The notes: a model not told the origin generated them from the sequence alone. DNA of 64,000 nucleotides from Pycnopodia helianthoides (GCA_032158295.1 CM063249.1:13310078-13374077); one strand, 5' to 3'; numbered from the stretch's first letter, positions 1-11,199 are shown. Translations and numbers: made by a program.

Positions 1-317
1 CACTGGACCGCAGGCCCGAGGCCAGTGATTTTAGCATTGGGCCAGTAAACTCATGACCGGACAAGTCCCGCGGTCTTGAGTTTTCAATTCAATAACAATT
101 CATGTACCTCACTCTATAATATCTTGAACAGAAACAAATTATGTTCAAATGTTGACTTTGAGTAATGATTTGAAATATACTTAATACCCTTAAAGGCAAT
201 TGAAGTAAATCTTCTCTTATATGGCTTAGTGCGTGTTCAATTAAATGCAAGTTAAACTGTGCAAGGAAGTCTTTTCTCTGTTTGAATCTGGTCTTGTAAA
301 ATTAGTTAATAATAAAT

Positions 318-470
318 AATAATAATAACTAGTTCTTATATAGCGCATTTCACAATAACGTATCAATGCGCTTTACATTAGTGCCCTGGTCATTGGGCCA
401 ATAGCATTCCTGTAATCATTTCTCACCTCCCTGGGGAGTATACAGCCCCATGCTGCTGTGGCGCACCCGG
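318..470 (-). repeat. 3' part of a tRNA-derived SINE, reverse orientation
   Basis: An ATT-repeat tail is followed by AGTTCTTATATAGCGCATTT, then by a body with CATTGGGCCAATAGCATTCC and CTCCCTGGGGAGTATACAG. The same tail in forward orientation ends the full-length SINE at 13.3-13.7 kb. The tRNA-like head is missing, so this is a 5'-truncated copy. Confidence 0.65.
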
Positions 471-515
471 CGGGCTACTTCACAAAAAGCTCAAGCGCAA
501 GGCCTGAAGACTCAC

Positions 516-650
516 CTTTAAAGATGGGGCAAATCAACTTGAATGCTTTCACAGGACCAGCGCGGACGTATTGACCCAGGGCAAACTCCATAATCAACAG
601 AGGGATTCCACACAGAATCAACATGATGAAATACGGGATCAGAAACGCAC
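516..650 (-). CDS. SLC6-family transporter, coding exon 2 (partial gene)
   Basis: This is the second coding exon of a sodium- and chloride-coupled neurotransmitter or amino-acid transporter of the SLC6 family, which carries substrate across the plasma membrane using the Na+ gradient. The exon completes a split glycine codon and then encodes 44 residues. These begin [18 protein letters not shown] and continue through MEFALGQY, the TM2 region that follows the TM1 signature of the family. The minus-strand splice sites are clear: acceptor TTGCCAG before the exon and donor G|GTGAGT after PIFK. The PYFIMLI-CGIPL-ME pattern recalls glycine transporters more than GABA or monoamine transporters, but two exons cannot settle the substrate. 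The rest of the gene lies beyond the left edge. Confidence 0.9.
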
Positions 651-1272
651 CTGGCAATAAAAAAAGCCATTCATATCCAACATTGGTAATCATAAAAATA
701 GTAATAACAATAAAGCGCCCAACGCCCGAAGGTCTCTGAGCACTTGACATAAAAAAAAGCACAAATTAAAAAAAAATCCACAATTTACTGGAAACTTCTC
801 AACAATCACAAAGTTTTAAAAGGTCAACATATTTGTGTAAAAAGCAACAATTATTACCATAAGGAATTGTTGATTACTACCCAGTTGGGTGTTTAAAAAC
901 ACCCACTCTTTCCCCATAAAAAAACCCTCATACCCAACCACTCCCCCCACAAAAAAGGTCTTAAAAATGATAACTTCATAAATAAATCAACAATAACTCA
1001 ATAAATAAACAAATAAAAAAACAATTGAAAACAAATTAGATATATATAATTAATATAATATAGAAAAAAAATCAATTAATAAAAAATCCAAATTGCTAAT
1101 ATCATTCTTTAGAAAAGCATCCGGAACCCAAGCATCCTGATTTGAAATAATTTATGCACAAAATGCTTACACTTACAGGACAAGTGACAAAATATTTGGC
1201 ATCTTTTCCTTGAATTTTTCTTAACCGGACTTAACTTCATTTAATGTTCAACAAGCAAAAGCAAAAATTTAC

Positions 1273-1513
1273 CTCCACCGCTCATGAAGCACAAGTACGG
1301 GAACCTCCAGACATTTCCCAGGCCGACGGCATAACCGACGCACGCCAAAATAAACTCGGCCTTCCGTCCCCAGCGGTCCCGGGTCTCCCCTCCATAGCCG
1401 ACGGGCTGCGGCGTCGCAGACACGCCGTTTCCCACCTTCTCGTCGGGAAGCTTTCCTGGATCACCGGCACCCAGTTCAAGGGCCGTGAATTTCACATCGC
1501 TGTGATCTGGCAT
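1273..1513 (-). CDS. SLC6-family transporter, first coding exon
   Basis: This exon encodes the cytoplasmic N-terminus and TM1 of the SLC6 transporter continued at 516-650. The start ATG at 1513 opens an 80-residue segment. A Gly/Pro-rich N-tail is followed by [12 protein letters not shown] and [16 protein letters not shown], the canonical TM1 stretch that contributes to the Na+ and substrate sites. The exon ends in SGGG, with the last glycine codon split 1+2 by the intron, and joins the next exon in frame. The donor is GGAG|GTAAAT. A good acceptor (CTCATTCCAG) lies 7 bases upstream of the ATG, so at least one non-coding 5' exon should lie further right. The gene is intact as far as it can be read. 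Confidence 0.92.
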
Positions 1514-1520
1514 GGTCTTG
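1514..1520 (-). other. 5' UTR remnant and splice acceptor before the SLC6 start codon
   Basis: Seven bases separate a pyrimidine-rich acceptor (TTTCTCATTCCAG on the minus strand) from the ATG at 1513. The leader of the transporter mRNA is therefore probably split. I could not locate the upstream non-coding exon. Confidence 0.6.
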
Positions 1521-2068
1521 CTGGAATGAGAAATGAAACGATGAAGCGAAAAACGAGGTCTAACAAAATTGAACTATCACTTATTGTATCAGTAGAAAAC
1601 TAACACGTGCACCCACAACCAAGTAACGGCACTCGGGCACTACCACCAACAGACTAGACGTTACCAGTCAGTAATAATCCGTCCCGTCCGTATGCTCCGT
1701 GTTGCTCTGCACTGATGAACTAACAAAATTGTAGTCTTTCACACATAGGCTCCCGATCCTACTACGGGTAGCTTCAGCTGCTCTGTTTCGAATTCTACTA
1801 CATCCGACAGCTCATTCACTAAATATCAATGCAAGATCTTGTGTTGAATGACTTCGCCCTTTGTCATGTTTGTATAGATGATCTCCAAGCGTCGCACAAC
1901 ACCCGCCCCGCTTATACAAAAAATGGTTGTGTAACACACACATATGCACAAAACAGTGATTCTCTCATTCTCTCAGGAAAATAACATTGCAATAAATAGA
2001 GGGCGCTATACATTAACGATGATGAAGACTTTTGCTTTGAAGAGATAAGTTCACATAAACACCAATCC

Positions 2069-2097
2069 TGGGGTGGGGTGGGGTGGGGTGGGGTTGG
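2069..2097 (+). repeat. G-rich (GGGGT)n microsatellite
   Basis: Five consecutive GGGGT units are followed by GGGAG. The plus strand has at least four runs of four G, so it could form a G-quadruplex. The sequence lies 0.55 kb upstream of the SLC6 start; any regulatory role is speculation. Confidence 0.75.
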
Positions 2098-2766
2098 GAG
2101 TGGGAAGGAAAGAACAACTACCGGTGGGGGAGGGGTTAAATCATCAGACTCCACTATCCGTCCCCGTCTACGCTCTTCCAAAGGATTGCAAGGCTGCGCG
2201 GTGGATGTGAATGCACGTATAATCTTCTCGAACCATCTTAGTGAACGGACTGGAGCAGAACTTAAGAGGAATGCAGATTGTCAGAGTACAATACAAGTAA
2301 ATTTCAGATGCACGTAGTGTGTAATTCAGGCAGCAGAACAGTCTTGATTGGCAACGTTCATTTTGCTAATGCTATTATCGCTACACGAATTACTGGAGAA
2401 GAGATATATCACACAAGCATCTAGGTCTTGAGACTTGCCCAGTGGCCAGCCAGTCCATCCGTCGATATTGCGCCGCCTTCCCTACCGGTAACAACTCAAT
2501 ACAAAAACTAGCGTCGACAATCAAGACCAGCAGAACTGCTGAGAACGGGCCCTTCAAATAATGACAATAGCAAAAGTTTGTTGTTCCGCTCATAGGGGCC
2601 ATTCAGAATAGTCAATATTAGCCTAAACAATTTCGATTTGTTTTCGAAATTGTGGGTACGGGTGGGTTGCATTGGTTAAGAAATAACTGAAAATCGAAAT
2701 TCAGATCGTCGTCTGGCACGTCTATGTGCAAATTTCTTTCATTATGATTACTACAAAGTTGTTTGT

Positions 2767-3108
2767 TTAAAGGCCCTGTACACTATTGGTAAGATCGAAA
2801 AACACAATGTTCACAGATTCACACATAACTTACATGATTTAAAGTAAGTAATGATAGAAAGGGTTCCTTAAAATATTTCTGCCTAAAATGCTATTGTTTC
2901 TGAGAAACGAGTAAAACAATAGTAATTATCGCGCGCGATAATTTGAAAAAACAGAAAACACATAAGATCTCTTTTCACTATTTTCTCGTGACCTCGATGA
3001 CCAATTGAGCTCAAATTTTCACAGGTTTGTTTGTTCATGCATATGTTGAATCACACAAAATGTGGACACTGATTTTGAGCAGTTACCAAAAGTGTACAAT
3101 ACCTTTAA
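2767..3108 (+). mobile_element. TTAA-flanked MITE, family B copy 1
   Basis: A non-coding miniature element of about 340 bp is bounded by TTAA on both sides. Its ends are inverted: TTAAAGGCCCTGTACACTAT on the left against AAGTGTACAATACCTTTAA on the right. A perfect 20-bp palindrome (AATTATCGCGCGCGATAATT) sits near the middle. It shares a 22-base block containing CACTATTTTCTCGTGACC with family A. A second copy lies at 15,718-16,049 in the opposite orientation. TTAA targets are typical of piggyBac and Kolobok transposases, so it was probably mobilised in trans. Confidence 0.85.
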
Positions 3109-4360
3109 GGCAGGAAAAGCCATTAAAACTAGTGCTGATGTTGGAGACCTTTGATCTAAAATATCTGTGTCATTTAAAGTTTTACTTTGTTCTTCAGTGT
3201 ATAGGATAAGTCATTCAATAATTGTTTTCATTGAACTTTCGGAATGGCCCCTTTTAAAACGTTAACATTGGCCGGGGAAGGTTTGGGTGGGGCAAGTCCA
3301 TTTATACCCCTCCCAACCCTCTAACCATTGGATTGTCAGGGTTTTTTTTCCACTGGTCTACGGCATAAGTGCAAGGACCTGCTTTATGGTCTGACATGTA
3401 CCTCTCCGTGTGCGCTCTCTTGCGTTAAGTAGTTTCTGAACAATTATAGTTCTGTAAATTTGTTGAAAAGGACAACGGGTGTCCCTGGGACCGGGAAGCT
3501 CGAGCCCAAAGAGCCCAAGTTCTTTATGTTCCTGGAACAGGTATTGAAACTGAGCCAAATCATGACAAAAGCAACCGCATTCGGCTACGGGTCTCGATCT
3601 TGACACTGGCATAAACATGTTTATGCCTAGACATAACCCAGTTCCATACACAAGTATTTGTTTACATAAGAATGGTTCCACGTCTCTTAAAGTTCACAAA
3701 ACCTTCATTTCACTTTGATTTCAGAGAATTCATATATTCATTTTAATAATTCATTTTGTACTATTTGATTTGTACAACAAAGCAATCCATCAATCACAAC
3801 TGGCCTATTTAAATGTTTATTGTAACAACCCTGAAAGTAAGTTGCTAAGGGCAACTTGCTGGAACCAAAACAGTGGTCATGAAATTATAAAGGAACAGCC
3901 ACCACATCATATCAATCGTTTTCAGTCTAAAAGGGTAGGACAGCCACTAATTCCTTGGCCTTGAGCCCACCCAAAGTTCGACGTTTTCCCGGTAAAATTT
4001 TACGTCGTCTGCGTTTGCATTAGTTCAAAAAAAAATATAAAAAATTTGACAATTTGAAAGTGATGTTTAGAACAGAAGGATTTTGTCCGGCCGGGCTGCC
4101 GAGGTCAAATCTGACGCCTGGGGTGCGTGCTTTGGAGTATCCTCATTTTAATTTGTACAAAGCCATTATACGATGTGCCCAGTTGCGCCGACCCAGTCGG
4201 CCGAAAGGTTGATCCATCGCAACAGTGCCGGGTGATCCCTGCAGGCTTCTGTCCAAAGTTCAACATTACGAACAGTCTCTTAGCTGTGGTTGCCATTATT
4301 TACTCGATTTCAGAAGCAATTAGGCATACCATCGTGTATTTCCCAGCATAGGACCGTAAT
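3109..4360. other. Gene-free stretch
   Basis: I see no supportable gene here. The open frames in this stretch have no recognisable domain, no splice-site context and ordinary AT-rich composition. There is no clear repeat structure. Confidence 0.5.
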
Positions 4361-4369
4361 AATGTCAGA

Positions 4370-4750
4370 CTAGGTCGGTTGGACACAATTGGTTCAATCA
4401 TAGGCCAAACGGGTTTGTAGCTGACACGGAGGTCAAACATGAATGGGTTTGTTGAATTATATAGTTCGACCATGGGGGTCGATGTTAGTTCGACATATGC
4501 TTTGTTCGTCGCCCGTACAAAGGGTGAGACATTGTTTGCCAGACACAATGGGTCGACGGTCAGACATAAACAGGTACGTTGGCGTTGCAATCATTCAGCC
4601 ACAATGGTTAGTCGCACTTGCTGTGTTGATTTGTCGAACAGTGCATGGGTTCGACGAAATGGTTTGTCGACACAATTACGAAGGGTCAGAGATTTATGGT
4701 TTGTTCTACACATGGGTCAGACTAAACGGTTCTTTGTACACATTGGATCG
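4370..4750. repeat. Degenerate ~30-bp tandem repeat, relative of the 59-kb array
   Basis: Irregular repetition of phrases such as GGGTTCGACGAAATGG, CACAATGGGTCGACGG and GGTCAGACTAAACGG. The same vocabulary (GGTTCGACGAACACAATGGG, GGTCGGACAAATGG) forms the much more regular 30-bp array at 59.12-59.58 kb. Long open frames across this region on the plus strand are a by-product of the repeat and not evidence for a gene. Confidence 0.55.
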
Positions 4751-4817
4751 GACATAATATTGTCAAAAATGTTGTCAGACACCGCGGTCCATGTCGGAGA
4801 TGTCTCTGACAATCGTA

Positions 4818-4840
4818 AAAAAAAAAAAAAAAAAAAAAAT
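4818..4840 (+). repeat. Poly-A tract
   Basis: A run of about 20 A follows the degenerate tandem repeat. It may be the 3' tail of a retroposed sequence or a simple expansion. No target-site duplication could be identified. Confidence 0.6.
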
Positions 4841-4997
4841 CGGAATAGACTATGCAAATAAGAAGGAAAAAACAACTCAGAAGTGAATTTTTGAAGAAAA
4901 ACAATTATGATATACGAACTTGATAAAAAAGCTTCACACAAAATGATTTTATATGTTTTATTATTTTAAATAAGTTGGGGTAGAACAAATAAATATT

Positions 4998-5071
4998 GAC
5001 TACAGGGGGATTTGAATCAACGACCTCAGGATTAACGTGCCGGCGCTCTACCAACTGAGCTAGCTGTAGCC
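4998..5071 (-). pseudogene. tRNA-like sequence, probably a tRNA pseudogene or SINE head
   Basis: On the minus strand 74 bases begin GGCTACA and end TGTAGTC, which pair as a seven-base acceptor stem with one G-U. An A-box-like TAGCTCAGTTGG and a B-box-like GATTCAAATCC are present. The anticodon loop would read ACGTTAA (Asn-like GTT). However, the anticodon and T stems contain several mismatches (CCGGC against TCCTG; GTTGA against CCCCC), and two extra bases sit before the D arm. It therefore looks like a decayed tRNA copy and not a working gene. Confidence 0.6.
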
Positions 5072-5597
5072 CTATTCGTTGGCGATCGCCCTGTTTTGTC
5101 AATATGTTAGTTTGGGTGCCAGTCAGAAGCCATACAATCTTTAACTGCCGGTTTCAGAAGCAAGTCCGCTCATCACGCCCGTGTTAATATTATTTTGTTA
5201 AAAATTCTTTGAAAAATAGAATCATTTCAGAAGACTTGAAATGGCATTGTAGCCTACGTTACATCTTTAGACTTACCCATTACTTTCGGTTACATCAAAA
5301 CCTTCGTTGCTGGTTCCTTTGAAGGTACCATTGATACCTTCTTCAATTTCAGGCATCCTTTCTAGTCCTTCGGTGTGTCACAAAAATAGACGAATGAACA
5401 ACGTGCCTCTTGCTGGAACTGAACTCTCGAAGCTCACGAATACTATAAACTACAGCCCGGTTGCTGCGGCGGTTGTTTAGTTGTGAATAATTGTAAGAAA
5501 GGCAGTGGTGGAGTGTTATAATAGAGGGGAGCTGAACTTTGATCGCACGGGCCCGCGTTCACGTTTGCGCGTCGTGTTGAAGTTGCGCAAAGTATGC

Positions 5598-5991
5598 TTA
5601 AAGGAACATTACAGAATTGGTAAGAAAAAAACTTGTAAAATATACTTTTTGATCACAGATTTACATAAAACTTACACGGTCTAATGATGATGATAGTAGA
5701 AAACATCCCTTGAAATATTTCTGTCTGAAATGCCATTTGATGAGAAATGAACAAACTAATTTTCCAATTTGAGTTTATCGCTCAGTGAGCGTTTTATTCA
5801 CTTGCTGAATCTATATATGATTTCATGCAAAAGTGTAATCGGTTTTTCACTATTTTCTCGTGACCCAGATGGCCGATCGATCTCAAACTTCTACAGGTTT
5901 GTCAGTTTATGTATATGGTGGATTACATAAAGTGCTCACACTGCCAGCAACTGTTTTGTTAGCAAAAACCAATTCTGTAATGTTCCTTTAA
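5598..5991 (+). mobile_element. TTAA-flanked MITE, family A copy 1
   Basis: A miniature element of about 390 bp starts TTAAAGGAACATTACAGAAT and ends in the inverse (ATTCTGTAATGTTCCTTTAA). Its centre has a short hairpin, CGCTCAGTGAGCG. It contains no open frame. Copies lie at 7.4, 16.0, 21.7 and 34.5 kb, so this is the most numerous mobile family in the window. Confidence 0.9.
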
Positions 5992-5996
5992 AACGT

Positions 5997-6287
5997 CTTT
6001 TTTATCAGACAAATATTATCATTGATAGGGCTAGTTGAATCTAGTATTGTTGTAAACTTCTATGTATGTAGCCAGCCTCGTTTTGACCTTTTTGTTCACT
6101 TCACATAAGTGACTATGCTGTGCTAACTTTACTGTGTACTGTTATTTTCTTGTGAAAAAAATAAATTAGTTGCAGGAGACTAATCATTTAATATTTTAGA
6201 TGTCATCGTGTGGATTTTGCTGTAATAATTATTTTGGTGAATGCTCATCCTTTTTTATTAGAGGGCCAGCCTCCTTCCCGTGCCACC
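5997..6287 (+). repeat. ~290-bp direct repeat, copy 1
   Basis: The segment beginning TTTTTTATCAGACAAATATT and containing GCTAGTTGAAT, TATGTAGCCAGCCTCG, TTGTGAAAAAAATAAATTAG and CATCGTGTGGATTTTGC recurs in the same orientation at 8,145-8,425 with small differences. The two copies frame about 1.85 kb in which I see no polymerase or transposase reading frame. It could be a pair of LTR-like ends, two copies of an unnamed element, or a segmental duplication. Confidence 0.7.
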
Positions 6288-7440
6288 CTCCCGTGTTAAC
6301 AAGTTGCAGTCACCTGACCCTAATACTTTTTCGCATTCGTTGAGGTGGTTGATAATTTTTTTTTTTAAAGAAGCTGAGCCACTAGCTTTTGAGCAGGTTT
6401 TAGTTGGAGCTGCTGTTTTCTATAATGCAGAGGTGGCACGATGTGTTTTTGTTTCTCCTTCTGTGACTGATATCACCATGCATGCAGTTTCTGAGGGCCT
6501 CAGTATTTTAAGTAGCCACTCGTTTGGGTTGCCAGATGGCAAAGCCAGGGAAAAAGTAGGGAAGTCGCGCTTGTTTACAGGGATTGCAATTTATTTTCAT
6601 GTACCTGTATTGACAGTAACAATGACTCATTGTTACGCCCACACTGTTTTTCATCTGGGGCATGTGGAAAGTGCCACAACTTAGTTTACTTGTATTCATC
6701 TAGTCTGCCCAACATATTTTGTATTTGGCCATAACCTTTTAACAGAGGAATCCAGCTCAATCTGCCTCTGATTTGCCTTGGGTGTCAGCTCTTCATAAAA
6801 GAGTCTGGAGGTTTTCCGCACCATCAGTTATGTACTCCTTTTCATTGTACAAAGTTCAAGTTTCCTTTTTGAACTTTTCCGACTTTTGGATATTGAAATT
6901 TGTTGTCATTCATATTCTGTGGAGGAGATTGCCTGTTGGTATTTTGTTGTACAACTATTACATGCCCTTGACACATGTTGTTTAATGTATTGCATGCATT
7001 TGTATTGACTTTTGGATCTCTATATAATTTCATGGTTGTGTAGTTGCTTTTATTCAGGTTTTTACCTTGACTTGTTTAAGTTTTGTTCATGGAGACAGTA
7101 TGTCTGGTTGCATTTCTAATTTTCCCCTCTAAGAACGTGTAGTAACGGGGTTGTGGGTTCCTAATTTTAGTGTAGTTGCTAAAGTTGAATGTTTTTGTCA
7201 GAAATTTAGTAGTTTGATGTATAAATCCAACTGTTTGTACGCAACATGGCATATTTTATTTAACCTTTCGGAAAGAGAACTGTGTCTGACATTTTTTCAA
7301 TTTCAGAAATGTTATTGAATTAAATTCCCTACTCATATTGTTGTTTCCCTAAGTACTATCACTGACGGGTGTTAACCCTTCAAGTGGAGATGTTATTTGT
7401 GGGTAGAATTGTATTTATTTTGTTTCCAAGCCTGATATGG

Positions 7441-7838
7441 TTAAAGGAACATTACAGAATTGGTAAGAAAAAAACTTGTAAAATATACTTTTTGATCACA
7501 GATTTACATAAAACTTACACAGTCTATAAAATGATGATGATAGTAGAAAACATCTATTGAAATATTTCTGTCTGAAATGCCATATTTTATGAGAAATGAA
7601 TAAACTAATTTTCCGATTGGAGTTTATCGCCCAGTGAGCGTTTTATTCATTTGTTGAATCTATATGATTTCATGCAAATGTGTAATCGGTTTTTCACTAT
7701 TTTCTCGTGACCCAGATGGCCGATCGATCTCAAACTTCTACAGGTTTGTCAGTTTATGTATATGGTGGATTACATAAAGTGCTTACACTGCCAGCAACTG
7801 TTTTGTTAGCAAAAACCAATTCTGTAATGTTCCTTTAA
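7441..7838 (+). mobile_element. TTAA-flanked MITE, family A copy 2
   Basis: Nearly identical to the copy at 5,598-5,991. It has TTAA at both ends, the same AGGAACATTACAGAATTGG termini, the CAGTGAGCG centre and the TTTTCACTATTTTCTCGTGACC block. It lies between the two 290-bp direct repeats. Confidence 0.9.
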
Positions 7839-8144
7839 GGGAAAGTTTGAAGTTGGTCGAGTTGTCCAAATTGGTTTATGTTCTCACAGTGTGGGTGAGA
7901 CTGTTTATAATCTACCATGCTTTTCTACCCTTTGGAATGCACACATTAATTTGTTTGATCCAGCTTTTTTAATACGCATACATATATTTACAACAAGAAA
8001 TTGGACCAACTCTCTTTTCCTTAGCTTTGAGCAAGAGAGAGCACATTTATTTTCTGAAGGTATTTCTCTCTACGTTGTAGGGAGCATGACTCTAGAGCTA
8101 TAATGTCCTATAGAGCTCTCTTCATTGTATTTAAATTATCCTTT

Positions 8145-8425
8145 TTATCAGAGATTTTTTATTATAACTTTTAGGGCTAGTTGAATGGGTATTGTTGTAC
8201 ACTTGTATGTATGTAGCCAGCCTCGTGTTGACCTTTGCCCATCACATAAGTGACTGTGCTGTGCTATGTACAATGTATACTGCGTATACTGTTATTTTCT
8301 TGTGAAGAATAAATTAGTTGCAGGAGTTAAATAATCATTATACATTTTAGACGTCATCGTGTGGATTTTGCAGTAATATTTTTGCTCATCCTTTTTAATT
8401 AGAGTGCCGGCCTCATTCCTGTGCC
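8145..8425 (+). repeat. ~290-bp direct repeat, copy 2
   Basis: Second copy of the block at 5,997-6,287, in the same order and orientation. Internal indels include an expansion at GTATACTGCGTATACTG. The similarity fades after CCGGCCTC(A/C)TTCC in both copies. Confidence 0.7.
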
Positions 8426-9050
8426 TCTACATTTATCTTCCATACAAAAGATGTAAAATGTATTTTCACAAAACAACTGACAATTTCTTAACTTTATTTA
8501 GTCCTTCCAAACAAAACAAAATGGTAGAGAAATTATATCTTCACAATTTTACAAACACAGGTGAACTTTTCAGGCAGGAATTTCCCAAAACATGTTTAAC
8601 GTATTGGTCTTCAGCTGTCAGCAGCAGTTAAAATACATCTACTTTTAGGCAAGTATAGGCAACAAGAAACAACTGAATTACAAAAAACCTTATTCTAATC
8701 TATAACTACACTTTCTACCAATAGCTTGAATTATCTTCCAATTTGAGTATATACAGGGAGTAATACAGAGTACAGACTGGAAGTGTGTTCCTTTCTAAAC
8801 CCTGATTTATACTAGTGTTGCATCGGTACAAAATTATAGGCACGTGGTTTAACCAATCAGAAAGAAGAAAACCTAGCTCAACTCCAGTACAACCAATGAA
8901 CTTCATCTGTTATTCTATTTAAAAAAAAACCTACAAAAACACGTCTACCTCGTGTGTTTCATATACTTCATGTATACTCTGTAATAATTTTGAGAGCTGT
9001 TAACACATCCACTTTTACAGAGCTCTGGAACTGCCATCCAACTTGTTGAG
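8426..9050. other. Gene-free stretch
   Basis: No gene, tandem repeat or recognisable mobile element could be supported between the second direct repeat and the inverted-motif cluster that begins near 9.05 kb. Confidence 0.5.
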
Positions 9051-9054
9051 ATTC

Positions 9055-9140
9055 TGAGATAATTTACTGTAGGATGATGACATCAGAAATGTAAGATGAC
9101 AACATCCTGAGATAGTTTATCTTGGGATGACGACAACACA
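9055..9140. repeat. Inverted GGATGAYGACATC motif cluster, left block
   Basis: Short alternating motifs (TAGGATGATGACATC, GATGACAACATCCTGAGATAG, TTGGGATGACGACAAC) of the same kind as the longer cluster at 9,615-9,850. The LTR-like repeat separates the two blocks. Confidence 0.6.
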
Positions 9141-9224
9141 CACAATAAATTTGAGCCCTCCGATCACAGTTCTCCTTTTAAAAGAACTAATCAGAGCAGT
9201 GACTGACTCTACACTGAAACCTCT

Positions 9225-9540
9225 GAATCCTTATAAATAGACCAGGCACTCTTCAGTCTTCTGTCTATGACTAGAGCAAGCTAGTCAAACGTTGTGACCA
9301 AAAAGAACTCGCTCTGCGGCAGTGCAGTTAATCACGAGAAGTACCCCCGATCCACAAAGCTAAGTAGTAGTCCAGGCCGATTTCCTACCTCCCGCCCAGG
9401 TAGTAGTTAATAAGTTTTTTTTCAGAACTGAGAAGTCTCCAGGATTCCGAAAATCTACTCCGCGGTAGTAGAACAAATAGCAAGACAAGTTCTCTAAAGA
9501 ACAAAATCTACACAGCAAAGTAGATATTTATACACATCGT
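9225..9540 (+). mobile_element. LTR-like repeat fragment with TATA box, copy 1
   Basis: A TATA box (CTTATAAATAG, near 9,231) is followed by GACTAGAGCAAGCTAGTC. Then comes a block with GTAGTAGTCCAGGCCGATTT, CTCCCGCCCAGGTAGTAG, CTACTCCGCGGTAGTAG and CTAAAGAACAAAATCTACAC. The latter block (from about 9,364) recurs at 18,472-18,655. A polymerase II promoter-like start and a dispersed copy without coding sequence suggest an LTR or a short terminal-repeat retroelement. No primer-binding site or gag/pol frame was found beside it. Confidence 0.5.
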
Positions 9541-9614
9541 GTTACCGCAAACCGAATATACATTGATACCTCACCATGCAATGCCTCAAAAACCGTATCT
9601 TGTATAATGTCTTG

Positions 9615-9850
9615 TTCCAGATATATTTTATCTCGGGGTGACGACATCCTGAAAGTAAAAATGTTGTCTTCCCAAGACGAGTTCTGGACATGTTCAGGAT
9701 GTTATCATCCCACAGTGATTTATCTCAGGAAAGTCGACACCCTTTGTTTAGGATGTCGTCATCCCGTGATGAATTATCAGGTCGACATCTTACTTTCATG
9801 ATGTTTAGATCATCCTGCGGCAAATTATCTCAGGATCTCAACATGTCAAA
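9615..9850. repeat. Cluster of imperfect palindromic GGATGWCGACATCC motifs
   Basis: About eight alternating forward and reverse motifs such as GGGTGACGACATCCTGAAAG, ATGTTGTCTTCCCAAGACG, GGATGTCGTCATCCCGTGATG and GGTCGACATCTTACTTTC, separated by TTATCTCAGG-like spacers. Each motif pairs with its neighbour, so the tract could fold into a chain of small hairpins. It does not encode a credible protein. Confidence 0.7.
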
Positions 9851-10850
9851 ACAGCTCTTCCAGAACTCCATTCATTTTGATAATACTCAAGGGCGCTAAT
9901 TCAGAGTGAACGCTTACTTTTTCTTTTTGATTGGGAATACTAAACAATTGCTCACCAATCAATAACCAATGAGGTAATTTCGAAAGGTGTGAAAACATTG
10001 CATTGGATTTAACATGAACAACAAACAAATGAATTAATGAATTAATACCTGTATAAAATTAGTATAAATAAAGGTAACTTTGTTTTCAACTATTGAAGGG
10101 ATGGTAAGTGATCCGTAAAGAACTTCAATGATATCTGTAAAAATTCATAAAAGAAAGCCCGTTAGAATTAAGGAAACAAATTTCAAGCGAGGAAAAAGAA
10201 ATAAGAAAAAATGATTGTCCCAGTTTTGGAACAAAATGTATGTTATCATGTGATGCTTGTACAAACTTTTGAAATTAACGAACATCTTTCAATATTTGTA
10301 GCTATATTTACAACCACTGCTAATGTAACTTTCATTTTCACTAGAAATACATTTTAAATAAATAAAATTGCTTACAATTATTCAACAATCCTTTGAACTC
10401 AATCTTGACAAATTTACTAAATTAACAATTTTCTACTCTTCGGCAAGAATACAAATAATCATCAGTCACTTAACGTTTTTTCTTCAAGGGAACCCATACT
10501 TGATTTGGATAAACATGCAGTGTCGTTAAAAAAACAATTGAAAAACAAAGTTTTCAAAGATTGGAGTTCACTGAGCCATGAAATGACAAAACAATTGACT
10601 TGTGTTATACAATTATTATAATTCTTTTGGCTTCACCATGAAGCAATCTCTTCCAGGAGCTTTTTCCAAACCTAATCTGGGAGCTTGATCCAGCCCCTGG
10701 CACTGGCTCTTGCTCCGGCTTGGGCTCCAGCATCTATTTTTTGGAGCAGTATGCATTTTGTACGGTGCTTCAAGGTCAATGTGAGCTTGAGTGCTTCAAG
10801 GTCAATGTGAGCTTGGAGCCGGAGTCACAGCATGGAGTTGGAGTCACAGC
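9851..10850. other. Gene-free AT-rich stretch
   Basis: I see no gene or clear repeat here. A-rich runs are frequent. The sequence from about 10,650 is enriched in GGAGCTT and GGCTCCA phrases that grade into the minisatellite at 10.86 kb. Confidence 0.5.
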
Positions 10851-10854
10851 ATGG

Positions 10855-11165
10855 AGCTAGCGTTTGGAGCTCGGAGCCAGAGTTGGAGCTACGAGCCAGA
10901 CTTGTGGCCTGTAGCCAGAGTTGGAGCATTGGGCCAGAGTTGGAGCCTGGAACCAGAGTTGGGGCCTGTAGCCAGAGTTGGAGCCTGGAGTCAGAGTTGG
11001 AGCCTGGAGCCAGAGTTGGAGCCTGGAGCCAGAGTTGGAGCCTGGAGCCAGAGTTGGAGCCTGTAGCCAGAGTTGGAGCCTGGAGCCAGAGTTGGGGCCT
11101 GGATCCAGAGTTGGAGCCTGGGGCCAGAGTTGGAGCCTGGGGCCAGAGTTGGAGCCAGGAGCCAA
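10855..11165 (+). repeat. 19-bp minisatellite
   Basis: About 16 copies of a 19-base unit, roughly CCAGAGTTGGAGCCTGGAG, with scattered substitutions (GGGGCC, CTGTAG, CTGGATC). The unit length is not a multiple of three and the unit has no stop codon in most frames. Two or three plus-strand frames and one minus-strand frame are therefore open for 90-137 codons. Those frames give a 19-residue repeat such as SWSLEPELEPGARVGAW and are artefacts of the repeat. Confidence 0.9.
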
Positions 11166-11199
11166 GGTTTGGAAAAAGCCTTTAGAAGAAGTGGGGCTC

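Noticed and set aside
4905..5102. 65-codon minus-strand open frame containing LAQLVERRHVNPEVV
   Set aside because: It is a translation of the tRNA-like sequence at 4,998-5,071, a common source of false proteins.
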